Assembly: GCF_025143985.1 (NCBI RefSeq)
Contig: NZ_CP083564.1
Span: forward strand, 2,635,001-2,699,000
From: Sulfitobacter sp. W027
Lineage (GTDB): Bacteria > Pseudomonadota > Alphaproteobacteria > Rhodobacterales > Rhodobacteraceae
Direction of reading: 5' to 3'
Length of the DNA stretch: 64,000 bases
Under the pieces are notes generated by a model. The model searched no databases. It had not been told where the DNA came from and worked only from the letters and a program-made list of their open reading frames with translations. Shown in pieces: positions 36,470 through 44,296 of this stretch. Position 1 is the first letter of the stretch, and each line of letters starts with the position of its first letter. The position numbers and the translations under genes are program-made.

Positions 36470-37621
36470 GTGATTAGCCAAGGCCTTACGCTAGATTCAA
36501 ACGCCTCCGAGCGCCCTGTTGGGCTGTCCGCTTCCAACACTGTGGAAAACCGCCTGGCGACCCCTAGTGCGGCGATGCTGGCCCGCGCAGAGGAATTTTG
36601 CCCAAAGGTTGATGGCCTGCCCGCGCGGCCCGTCGCGGCGGAGCTTGTCGGCAGTTTCATCGTCAACGTTCCCAAGTCCAACGCCCGGCAGCGGCAGGCG
36701 CTGATCACCTTCGCGGTCGAAGAGCGGATCGCGGCACCGTTGCATGCGGTCCAGATCGTTCAGGCACCGCTTTCCAATGCCAAACCGGGCGACCATCTGG
36801 CGCTTGTCCTGTCCAATAATATTATGGCCGAAATCGCGCAGGCCGACGCGCCGCATTTGCCTGAATATCTCCTGATCCCCCGCCCTTCGTCCGATACAGG
36901 CCCGGTTTGGTCGGTCTGGAAGGAGGGCAGCCGTGCAGTGGTACGCTGCTATGATGGAACAGGTTTTGCCGCCGAGGCGGCCATGCTCCCCCTCCTGTGG
37001 CAACGCGCCGGAAAGCCCGCGCTGCGCTCACTGGGCGAGCCATTAGGCGATGCCCTGCCTGCCGAAGACCTGTCAGACGCTCCGCCGCCGCCGGACCCGG
37101 CGGATGCCGCCTTCAGCTTCGCCCAGCCCCGTCATGACGCGGCGCGCGGGTTTGCGGCGTGGAAATGGGCCGCCGTCGCCGTGGCGGCCGCCCTGATGCT
37201 GCACTTGGGTTTCATCGCTTTCAACGCCCACGCCCTGCGGCAGATCGCCGAAGCAGAGCGCCGCACCGCCGAGCAGGCCATCGCCACTGTGCTGCCCGGC
37301 ATGCCGCTGACCCGCGAGGTCGGGCCGATCCTTTCGCGCCTCACACCCACGCAGGCCGTCGCGGCGGAGGGGAGCTTCCTGCCCCTGCTCAGCGCTGTGT
37401 CGCGCACCCTTGCCGATGCGCCGGTCGGGTTTCGGCGGATGTCTTGGGGCAAGACGGAAAATACGCTGGTTGTCTTGGTACAAAGCCCCGGTCTGGAAGA
37501 CCTGCAAGGCGTAGAGCGTGACCTTGAAACGGCCGGGTTCACCGTGCGCAGTGGCGCTGCAACAGCGGGCAATGGCGGTGCGGAGGTCGAGATGCGGATC
37601 GGTCGGGGGGCCGGAGGATGA
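36470..37621 (+). CDS. gspL: Type II secretion inner-membrane platform protein GspL
   Basis: 383 residues: a cytoplasmic actin-like domain (~1-220), a single membrane segment near AAVAVAAALMLHLGFIAF (~240-257) and a periplasmic ferredoxin-like domain. It recruits the GspE ATPase and pairs with GspM. The GTG at 36470 is preceded by AAAAGGT at workable spacing. It heads the plus-strand gspLMEF operon. Confidence 0.85.
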   Translation: MISQGLTLDSNASERPVGLSASNTVENRLATPSAAMLARAEEFCPKVDGLPARPVAAELVGSFIVNVPKSNARQRQALITFAVEERIAAPLHAVQIVQAPLSNAKPGDHLALVLSNNIMAEIAQADAPHLPEYLLIPRPSSDTGPVWSVWKEGSRAVVRCYDGTGFAAEAAMLPLLWQRAGKPALRSLGEPLGDALPAEDLSDAPPPPDPADAAFSFAQPRHDAARGFAAWKWAAVAVAAALMLHLGFIAFNAHALRQIAEAERRTAEQAIATVLPGMPLTREVGPILSRLTPTQAVAAEGSFLPLLSAVSRTLADAPVGFRRMSWGKTENTLVVLVQSPGLEDLQGVERDLETAGFTVRSGAATAGNGGAEVEMRIGRGAGG

Positions 37622-38073
37622 ACGTCTTGAGCAACCTGAACCCACGTGAGAAACGCCTCGTCGGCCTCGTGCTTCCGCTGGCGGCATTGGTGGCGGGGTA
37701 CCAGTTCCTCTGGTCCCCCTTGCGGGACGCACAGATCGCGGCGCGTGCCGATATTTCCGCCTTCCGTCTTGTGCAGGACACCGCCGCGCTGGCCTCTGTC
37801 GATACGATCGCCCCCGTGTCCGCGCCCAACGACACCCCCCTCGCCACCCGCATCACGACATCCGCCACAGCAGCGAACCTGACCCTGCGCCGGATCGAGC
37901 CCGAGAACGACAGCATCCGTGTCACACTGGACGACACGCCCTTCGCCACCGTGCTGCTCTGGCTCTCCGATCTCGAAGAGCAGCATGACGTGACGCTGGA
38001 AGCGCTTGAGGTGGACCGACGCCCCGCGCCCGGTCTTGTCTCGGCGCGGTTGTTGCTGGGGGCAACGCGATGA
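37618..38073 (+). CDS. gspM: Type II secretion inner-membrane protein GspM
   Basis: 151 residues: short cytoplasmic tail (NLNPREKRLVG, a typical GspM start), a membrane helix (~14-32) and a periplasmic domain. It partners GspL. It overlaps gspL and gspE by 4 nt on either side. Confidence 0.87.
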   Translation: MNVLSNLNPREKRLVGLVLPLAALVAGYQFLWSPLRDAQIAARADISAFRLVQDTAALASVDTIAPVSAPNDTPLATRITTSATAANLTLRRIEPENDSIRVTLDDTPFATVLLWLSDLEEQHDVTLEALEVDRRPAPGLVSARLLLGATR

Positions 38074-39584
38074 CCGAGGCCAGCCCCCTGCCCCGCCTGT
38101 CCTACGGCTTTGCCCAGAGCCAAGGTGTCATCCTCACCGCTGAAGCCGACGGCCCGCGCTGCCAATACCGTCACGATGCACCCTTCGAGGCGCTGATTGA
38201 GGCGCAGCGCGTCTATGGTGCGGCGCTTAAATACGAAGAAATCTCCGCCGCCGAGTTTGAAACAGCCCTTGGCACGATCTACCGCGATTCCGCGTCGGAG
38301 GCCGCGCAGGTGGCGGCCGACGCGGATGATGATCTGGCGTCACTGGCCGACACCGCTGCCTCGATCGATGACCTGCTCGCGCAAAACGATGACGCGCCGG
38401 TGGTGCGCCTGATCAATGCCCTGCTGCTGGAGGCGGTCAAGGAAGGTGCGTCGGACGTGCATATCGAGACCGAAGAGCGCCGCCTGCTGGTGCGTTTCCG
38501 GGTGGACGGTATCCTGCGCGAGGTGATCAGCCCGAAACGCGCTCTGGCTCCGCTGTTGGTGAGCCGGATCAAGGTGATGGGCAAACTCGACATCGCCGAG
38601 AAACGCCTGCCGCAGGATGGTCGCGTCTCGCTCAGGGTCGGCGGCTATGATCTAGACGTGCGGATTTCGACGATCCCCTCGCAGTTTGGCGAACGTGTGG
38701 TGCTGCGTCTGCTCGACCGGGGGCAAACCCTGCGCGGGATCGACCATTTGGGTCTGTCGGAGCGCGACAATGCGGTGCTGAAGCGCATCCTGTCCTTGCC
38801 CGATGGCATGGTGCTGGTGACCGGTCCGACAGGCTCAGGTAAGACCACGACGCTCTATGCCGGGCTCGACATGCTCAACGACCGGCAGCGCAATATCATG
38901 ACCGTCGAGGACCCGATTGAATATACGATGGACGGTGTGGGCCAGATGCAGGTGAACGCCAAGACCGACCTGAGTTTCGCGCGGGGGCTGCGCGCCATTC
39001 TGCGCCAGGACCCCGATGTTATCATGGTGGGCGAAATCCGCGACCGCGAGACGGCCCAGATCGCGGTGGAATCGGCCATGACGGGGCATTTGGTAATCTC
39101 GACCCTGCACACGAACACGGCCATCGGCGCGGTCTCGCGGCTGGTCGAAATGGGCGTTGAGCGGTTTTTGCTGGCGCCCATGCTGCGCGGGCTAATCGCG
39201 CAGCGGCTGGTGCGTCGCAACTGCACGGAGTGTCTGGGCGACCACGCGATCACGCAGGCAGAGAGCGACCTTCTGGGAGGCAAGATCAAACCGGGTGAGA
39301 TCGTCCGAAAGGGTCTTGGTTGCGACAAATGTCAGGACAGCGGTTTTCGCGGGCGGCTGCCGCTTTACGAGATCATCGAAGTCGACGGCGCGCTGGAGCG
39401 CAAGATGCATGAGGGGCAGTCAGAGGCCGATCTGATCGCCGCCGCGCGGGAACGCGGGCCGAGCATTCTTGACGATGGCATCGCCAAAATGCGCATGGGG
39501 CTGACCACCGCGCAGGAGGTCGCCCGCGCGATCCATGACGGCGCGCCGCCGCCCCCACCCGCCGCAGCGCAAGAGGATGAATAG
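38070..39584 (+). CDS. gspE: Type II secretion ATPase GspE
   Basis: 504-residue cytoplasmic hexameric motor. Walker A GPTGSGKTTT, Asp box, Walker B with LRQDPDVIMVGEIRDRETA and the His box HTNTAIGAV are all present. The tetracysteine zinc domain (NCTECLGDH...CDKCQDSGFRGR) is complete, as in GspE rather than twitching ATPases. Last residues are proline-rich. It overlaps gspF by one base. Confidence 0.95.
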   Translation: MTEASPLPRLSYGFAQSQGVILTAEADGPRCQYRHDAPFEALIEAQRVYGAALKYEEISAAEFETALGTIYRDSASEAAQVAADADDDLASLADTAASIDDLLAQNDDAPVVRLINALLLEAVKEGASDVHIETEERRLLVRFRVDGILREVISPKRALAPLLVSRIKVMGKLDIAEKRLPQDGRVSLRVGGYDLDVRISTIPSQFGERVVLRLLDRGQTLRGIDHLGLSERDNAVLKRILSLPDGMVLVTGPTGSGKTTTLYAGLDMLNDRQRNIMTVEDPIEYTMDGVGQMQVNAKTDLSFARGLRAILRQDPDVIMVGEIRDRETAQIAVESAMTGHLVISTLHTNTAIGAVSRLVEMGVERFLLAPMLRGLIAQRLVRRNCTECLGDHAITQAESDLLGGKIKPGEIVRKGLGCDKCQDSGFRGRLPLYEIIEVDGALERKMHEGQSEADLIAAARERGPSILDDGIAKMRMGLTTAQEVARAIHDGAPPPPPAAAQEDE

Positions 39585-40801
39585 TGCCAGCCTTTGCCTA
39601 TGAAGCGATCACCCCGGCAGGGAAATCGACCAAGGGGATCATTGAAGCCGCCAGTGCCGCCGCCGCGCGCAGCAGCCTGCGCCAGCGCAATCTTGCCCCG
39701 CTGTCCGTCGAACCGACGGTCGCAAAGAAGGGAGCAGCGGCAAAGGCAGCGGGTTTCGGCAAGGCCAAGATATCGCGCCGCGCGCTTACCCTGCTGACAC
39801 GGCAATTGGCCACGCTGATCGGCTCGGGCATTGGCGTCGAACAGGCACTGAAGACGGTGGCGGATCAGCAGAACAAGCCCAATGTCACCTCGCTGTTGCT
39901 TAATCTGCGGGCCTCCGTGCTGGAAGGCCGCAGCTTTGCCCAAGCGCTTGGCGATTACCCGCAGATTTTCGGGGACTTCTACCGCGCCTCGGTCGCTGCC
40001 GGTGAGACTTCGGGGCAGTTGGGTCAGGTGATGGAACATCTGTCGGGCTTCGTGGAAACCCGCGCTAAGAACCGTCAGACCGTGCAGCTTGCGCTGCTTT
40101 ATCCTGCCATCCTTGCGGTGGTCTCGCTTGCGGTGATCATCGCGCTGCTGACCTTCGTCGTGCCTGACATCGTGCGCGTCTTCACCTCGCGCGGGGCGGA
40201 ACTGCCGCTCTTGACGCGCTCCCTGATCGCGGTGAGTGATTTCATCAATGCATGGGGGCTGGTGATGCTGGGCGGGCTGGCGGGGCTGAGTGTCGGGGCG
40301 GCCAGCCTGTTGCGACAACCGGCGATCCGCCTGCGCTGGCATCGCTTCCTTTCCCGCTCGGTGCTGACGCGAAACTTTTCGCTCAAGACCAACTCCGTGC
40401 AGTTCGCCGGTACGCTGGCAACCCTTACCGTCAGCCGTGTTCCCCTTGTCGACGCGCTGACCGCCGCGACCCAGACCGTGCCCAACCTGCATGTCCGCGA
40501 AAAGGTGGCCCAAGCCACCGCCCGTGTGCGTGAGGGCATGGCCCTGTCACGGGCGCTGGATGAGGCCAAGGTTTTCCCACCGATGCTGATTGCCATGATC
40601 GCCAGCGGCGAAGCGGGCGGCGTGCTGGGCACCACCCTGACGCGGGCGGCAGACGATCAAGAGCGCGACCTGAACGCCTTGGTCGCGGCGCTTGTGGCAC
40701 TTGTCGAACCGGCGGTTCTGCTGATCATGGGCGGTATCGTCATGCTCTTGGTGCTGTCGATCCTGCTGCCGATCGTGAACCTGAACAATCTGGTGACCTA
40801 G
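39584..40801 (+). CDS. gspF: Type II secretion inner-membrane platform protein GspF
   Basis: 405 residues with the two repeated cytoplasmic helical domains and three membrane segments of the GspF family (LLTRQLATLIGSGIGVEQAL; second repeat FAGTLATLTVSRVPLVDAL; ends VMLLVLSILLPIVNLNNLV). The GTG start overlaps the gspE stop by one base with AGAGGA upstream. Translational coupling is likely. Confidence 0.94.
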   Translation: MPAFAYEAITPAGKSTKGIIEAASAAAARSSLRQRNLAPLSVEPTVAKKGAAAKAAGFGKAKISRRALTLLTRQLATLIGSGIGVEQALKTVADQQNKPNVTSLLLNLRASVLEGRSFAQALGDYPQIFGDFYRASVAAGETSGQLGQVMEHLSGFVETRAKNRQTVQLALLYPAILAVVSLAVIIALLTFVVPDIVRVFTSRGAELPLLTRSLIAVSDFINAWGLVMLGGLAGLSVGAASLLRQPAIRLRWHRFLSRSVLTRNFSLKTNSVQFAGTLATLTVSRVPLVDALTAATQTVPNLHVREKVAQATARVREGMALSRALDEAKVFPPMLIAMIASGEAGGVLGTTLTRAADDQERDLNALVAALVALVEPAVLLIMGGIVMLLVLSILLPIVNLNNLVT

Positions 40802-41550
40802 AATGGGAATTCGATGATCATCGGCCCGCTTGTCGGCATCCCCGGTACGAGTACCGCGCCCTCGGGCTCGATCCGCGCGATGAGCCGCCGGTCCCCGGTC
40901 ACGGTGAATTCCGCCAAGTTGCTGTCGCGGTCCTTCAAACGGGCGTGGGCGTCATTGCCTTCGGTCGTGAGGTCCAGCGTCATCTGGGGCACGGTCGCGT
41001 CGCGGCCCAAAAGGTCAGTGCAGCGGCCTTCGGTGATCAGCACCGCGCCCGTGGCCGCAGCGGCACCCTCACGCCATGCGACCTTTTGCACATCAACGAC
41101 GGCGCGCGAGGTACAATCCTTCAACGCCGCGTCAGGCACCAGATCAAGCAACCCCGGCCCGATCCGCCCCACAACATCCGCCGCACTCACGGAGCCAAGG
41201 CTGACCGTGGCGACACCGGTCAGTTGCGTATCCGGCCCTTGCAAGGTCCAGTCAGCCACTGCGCGGGCGGTCAACAGCGACCAGCCACGCAGGTCCCAAT
41301 CCAGCGAATATCCACCGTCCAGAACCGCACGCCCTTCCCACAGGCCGCCATACAGGTCAGTAATCGGTGCAGGGATGACGGCCACGCGGCGCAATGCGCT
41401 GGCCGGAAGGGTGACAATCAATGCCGCCACGTAAACGAGGAATGCAAAACATGCCAAAAGCACAGCAGACATCACCCAGCGATAACGCGGCTTCCGGTGC
41501 CTCTTCTCGCCTGTCGCGGCGGCGGGTATTGTGGGGTCTTGGTGGGTCAT
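40798..41550 (-). CDS. gspN: Type II secretion protein GspN
   Basis: Up to 250 residues with one N-terminal membrane helix (MSAVLLACFAFLVYVAALIV) and a periplasmic domain containing DLYGGLWEGRAVLDGGYSLDWDLRGW, typical of GspN. Convergent with gspF; their stops overlap by 4 nt. Start is uncertain: ATG 41550 or ATG 41472, both with poor ribosome sites. Either start overlaps the divergent lipoprotein gene. It probably assists assembly of the platform, though GspN is dispensable in many systems. Confidence 0.82.
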   Translation of the reverse strand: MTHQDPTIPAAATGEKRHRKPRYRWVMSAVLLACFAFLVYVAALIVTLPASALRRVAVIPAPITDLYGGLWEGRAVLDGGYSLDWDLRGWSLLTARAVADWTLQGPDTQLTGVATVSLGSVSAADVVGRIGPGLLDLVPDAALKDCTSRAVVDVQKVAWREGAAAATGAVLITEGRCTDLLGRDATVPQMTLDLTTEGNDAHARLKDRDSNLAEFTVTGDRRLIARIEPEGAVLVPGMPTSGPMIIEFPF

Positions 41551-42593
41551 CGGCGCTCTTTGGTTTGTCGGGCTGCGGCGGGCTGTCTCTGACCGGGGAT
41601 GATCCATTGCCGCCGGAAAACGCGGTGGGTCAGGCCGTTCTGCTGGCCCCGCTCACCGGCCCGCGTGCGTCATTAGGTCAGATCATGCTGGCGGCTGCAA
41701 GCCTTGGCGGCAACGCAACGGGGCCGGGCTCCGAAGTCGAGGTTGTCGATGCCGGGGACAGCCCCGAAATGGCCGTTGCGGCGGCGAAGAAAGCGCGCGA
41801 CGGAGGGGCCACGATGTTCCTCGGGCCACTGTTTTCCGGGCAAAGCCGGGCGGTGGCTGAAGCCGTGGGGCGCGGTACACCTGTCGTCTCACTCTCGAAC
41901 GACAGTTCCATCGCCGGGGACAACCTTTTTGTCTTCGGCATCACCCCGCAGCAATCCGCGAAAGCTATCCTTGGCTTTGCGGCCACCCGTGGCAAACGCA
42001 ACGTTGTCACAGTCGTCCCACCCGGCCCCTTTGGTGCACTGTCGGCACAAGCTGCGCAGGCCGTCGCTGCGACACTGGGCGGCAAGACCCCCGCGCCCAT
42101 CGTCGCGGATTCCGCCGCAGGGCTGATCGACAAAATCCGTGCCGCAAACGGTGGAAATCTTCCAGATGCCGTCTACCTGCCCGTCGTCGGCGGGCCGTTT
42201 GAGGAACAGGCCGCCGCGATCAAGGGCGCGGGCGTGCAGTTGCTCGGCTCCGAGCAATGGGCTTCGATCACCCCCTACCGCATCGACGCCTTGCAGGACG
42301 GTTGGTTCGCCGCCCCCGACCCCGTGCGTTTCGAGGCCTTCGCCACCGCTTTCACTGCCTTCAGCGAAACCGAGGCCGGTGTTCTTGGCGGTTTGGCCTT
42401 CGATGCCGTGGAAATGGCGCGCATCCTTGGCCGCATCGGTCAACAGAACCGCAAGGGGCTGCTCCGCGAAGCCGGGTTTGACGGTGTGGTCGGACCCTAC
42501 CGCTTCCAGAAAGACGGTCAATGCGCGCGCGGACTGGCCATCCTGAGCGTGACAACCGGTGCCAACAACCTGATCGGCTCGACCGGCGCATGA
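41451..42593 (+). CDS. LpoA-like periplasmic-binding lipoprotein (penicillin-binding-protein activator family)
   Basis: 380 residues. The ATG at 41451 has GAGGA 9 nt upstream. A twin-arginine-like basic stretch (SRRRVLWGLGG) precedes a lipobox LSGC, so the mature protein is probably lipid-anchored. The body is a type I periplasmic-binding fold (LLAPLTGPRASLGQIMLAAA) like the C-domain of LpoA. It overlaps gspJ by 4 nt within the secretion locus, which suggests a role in opening peptidoglycan or positioning the machinery (inference). Confidence 0.8.
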   Translation: MPKAQQTSPSDNAASGASSRLSRRRVLWGLGGSSALFGLSGCGGLSLTGDDPLPPENAVGQAVLLAPLTGPRASLGQIMLAAASLGGNATGPGSEVEVVDAGDSPEMAVAAAKKARDGGATMFLGPLFSGQSRAVAEAVGRGTPVVSLSNDSSIAGDNLFVFGITPQQSAKAILGFAATRGKRNVVTVVPPGPFGALSAQAAQAVAATLGGKTPAPIVADSAAGLIDKIRAANGGNLPDAVYLPVVGGPFEEQAAAIKGAGVQLLGSEQWASITPYRIDALQDGWFAAPDPVRFEAFATAFTAFSETEAGVLGGLAFDAVEMARILGRIGQQNRKGLLREAGFDGVVGPYRFQKDGQCARGLAILSVTTGANNLIGSTGA

Positions 42594-43117
42594 CCCCGGA
42601 AAGGGACCCGGCGGCGGGGGTGACCCTAGTTGAGATGCTCGTCGCGCTCAGTCTCTTTGCCATGGTCGGGCTTGCTTCCTTTACCACGCTCGACACGATC
42701 CTAAAGGTGCGCGAACGCACTGACGGCAGGCTGGAACATCTGGCGCAGCTGGACCGCGCCCTGCTGATCTTTGGTCGGGACATTGTTCAGGCCGACCCGC
42801 GAACCCTCAACCTTGTAGACGGGGTGCTTTCCACTGTCGGGCATGATGGAAAGACGAAGCGGCAATACCTGCTGGCCGAGACGGTTCTGAACCGTGAGAT
42901 CGGCCCGCCAAACGCCGAGACGCTGTTGACGCAATCGCTTGTGCAGAATGTCGATGCGCTCGCCTTCCGTGTGTTGGACGAAGACCGGGTCTGGCATTCG
43001 ACATGGCCGGACCCCGCTGGCGGGGGGGAGGCTCTGGCGGTGGACATGCATGTCGAAATCAACGCAATCGGCAGCCTGCGGCGTCTGTCGCCCCTGACCC
43101 GCCCTGCCCCGAGATGA
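42590..43117 (+). CDS. gspJ: Type II secretion minor pseudopilin GspJ
   Basis: 175 residues with a prepilin leader ending PAAG and mature start VTLVEMLVALSLFAMVGLAS. The body matches GspJ (LAQLDRALLIFGRDIVQADPR). The ATG at 42590 overlaps the upstream stop. With GspI and GspK it forms the pilus tip. Confidence 0.88.
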   Translation: MTPERDPAAGVTLVEMLVALSLFAMVGLASFTTLDTILKVRERTDGRLEHLAQLDRALLIFGRDIVQADPRTLNLVDGVLSTVGHDGKTKRQYLLAETVLNREIGPPNAETLLTQSLVQNVDALAFRVLDEDRVWHSTWPDPAGGGEALAVDMHVEINAIGSLRRLSPLTRPAPR

Positions 43118-43998
43118 TAAGGTTGCAGGGGCGAAATCCCGAAGCCGGGGTCGTGTTGATCAACGTGCTGGTGGCGCTGGCTCTGGGCTCGGCCATCGTC
43201 GTTTTGATGTTCACCTCCCAAGAAAACCTGATGGAACGTACGCAGCGGGCTGCGGCCGCGACACAGGCCGAAGCGCTGGCTCTGGGGGCCGAAGCCTCGC
43301 TCATTGCAGCACTGCGGCGCGACATGGAGACCGCACCCGATACGGATCACATGGCCGAACCCTGGGCCTTGGCTGCGCAGGAAGAGGTGCAGCTTAAGAC
43401 CGGCACTTTCGCGATTGCTGTGACCGATGCGCAGGCACGGTTCGACCTCAATGGGCTGGCAGCGGGACGGCTTTTGCAGCAGCAGATTTTGGCGCGGCTG
43501 GTAACATCGCTCGACCTGCCCGACCAAGTGGCACTCGACATCATTGACCGCGTCACCCGGCGCGGTCCGATGCGGTCTCTGTCTGAGGTGGATACGCTTG
43601 ATGCGCAGACCCGGGCGACCTTAGCACCCCACATCAGCCTGCTGCCGCTGCTGGGGGATGTGAACATCAATACTGCCAGCGAAGCCGTAATCGCGGCGGT
43701 TCTAGGCTCGCCCAGTGCGGCCCGGCAATTGGTCAAGCGACGTGAGCAGAGCGGCTTTCTCACAAAGGGCGACGTGTCTGACGCAGGCATCGTCGCATTG
43801 AACGGCATCGGCTTCACCTCGAATGTCTACGATGTGGAGAGCCGGGCGGAGGTGGATGGTACTACGGTCACCCTGACCTCACGATTGATCCGGGAAAGCC
43901 TGCTGGGGCAAAAAGACACCAACGCAATCGAACGCAGCTTTTCTGCGCATATTGCAGGGGACGGCACCCTGCCGGACCCGGAGCCGTTCCGTCCCTGA
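43114..43998 (+). CDS. gspK: Type II secretion minor pseudopilin GspK
   Basis: 294 residues. The leader ends PEAG and the mature start VVLINVLVALALGSAIVV lacks the +5 Glu, as is normal for GspK, the tip pseudopilin. The large globular domain contains DAQARFDLNGL and GDVNINTASEAVIAAVLG (helix-hairpin-helix-like). The ATG at 43114 overlaps the gspJ stop. Last gene of the operon, followed by a terminator. Confidence 0.92.
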   Translation: MIRLQGRNPEAGVVLINVLVALALGSAIVVLMFTSQENLMERTQRAAAATQAEALALGAEASLIAALRRDMETAPDTDHMAEPWALAAQEEVQLKTGTFAIAVTDAQARFDLNGLAAGRLLQQQILARLVTSLDLPDQVALDIIDRVTRRGPMRSLSEVDTLDAQTRATLAPHISLLPLLGDVNINTASEAVIAAVLGSPSAARQLVKRREQSGFLTKGDVSDAGIVALNGIGFTSNVYDVESRAEVDGTTVTLTSRLIRESLLGQKDTNAIERSFSAHIAGDGTLPDPEPFRP

Positions 43999-44005
43999 CA
44001 ACGAA

Positions 44006-44045
44006 AAACGCGGCCACCCCATGAGGCAGCCGCGTTTGGTATTTT
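44006..44045. terminator. Terminator between gspK and the small lipoprotein gene
   Basis: 9-bp stem AAACGCGGC/GCCGCGTTT with a 14-nt loop, followed by GGTATTTTC on the plus strand and preceded by an A-rich stretch (GAAAAA) that gives a U-tract in the minus direction. It can serve both convergent units. Confidence 0.75.
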
Positions 44046-44075
44046 CATGCCCTTGTCAGGCGGGATAGGTCCACC

Positions 44076-44273
44076 TCAAGGGTTGAACGGTTCCCGCGTC
44101 GGCAATTGCGGCAGGGTGACACCTGCAAGCGAAATCGGCTCATCATTGCGGTCCTGATTGAAAGCGCGCACGAAGTCGCTCCCCAGTTGGGCAATTCCGT
44201 TAAGCCCCCCGCTGCTGCCACAGGCGACGAGAACGCCACCCAAAACCACAAGAACTGAGATACTCTTCAACAT
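44076..44273 (-). CDS. Small hypothetical lipoprotein
   Basis: 65 residues: signal MLKSISVLVVLGGVLVACGSS with lipobox LVAC (Cys18), then a Gly/Ser linker, a short helical stretch (IAQLGSDFVRAFNQ) and a proline-containing end. It lies 23 nt downstream of the DUF4331 gene on the same strand, so they are probably co-transcribed. No family recognised. Its place beside the secretion genes raises the possibility of a small accessory lipoprotein. Confidence 0.65.
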   Translation of the reverse strand: MLKSISVLVVLGGVLVACGSSGGLNGIAQLGSDFVRAFNQDRNDEPISLAGVTLPQLPTREPFNP

Positions 44274-44296
44274 TGGAATTCTCCTATTCTATGGGT

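Noticed and set aside
39365..40513. Minus-strand ORF of 382 residues
   Set aside because: Antisense to gspE and gspF, which are unmistakable.
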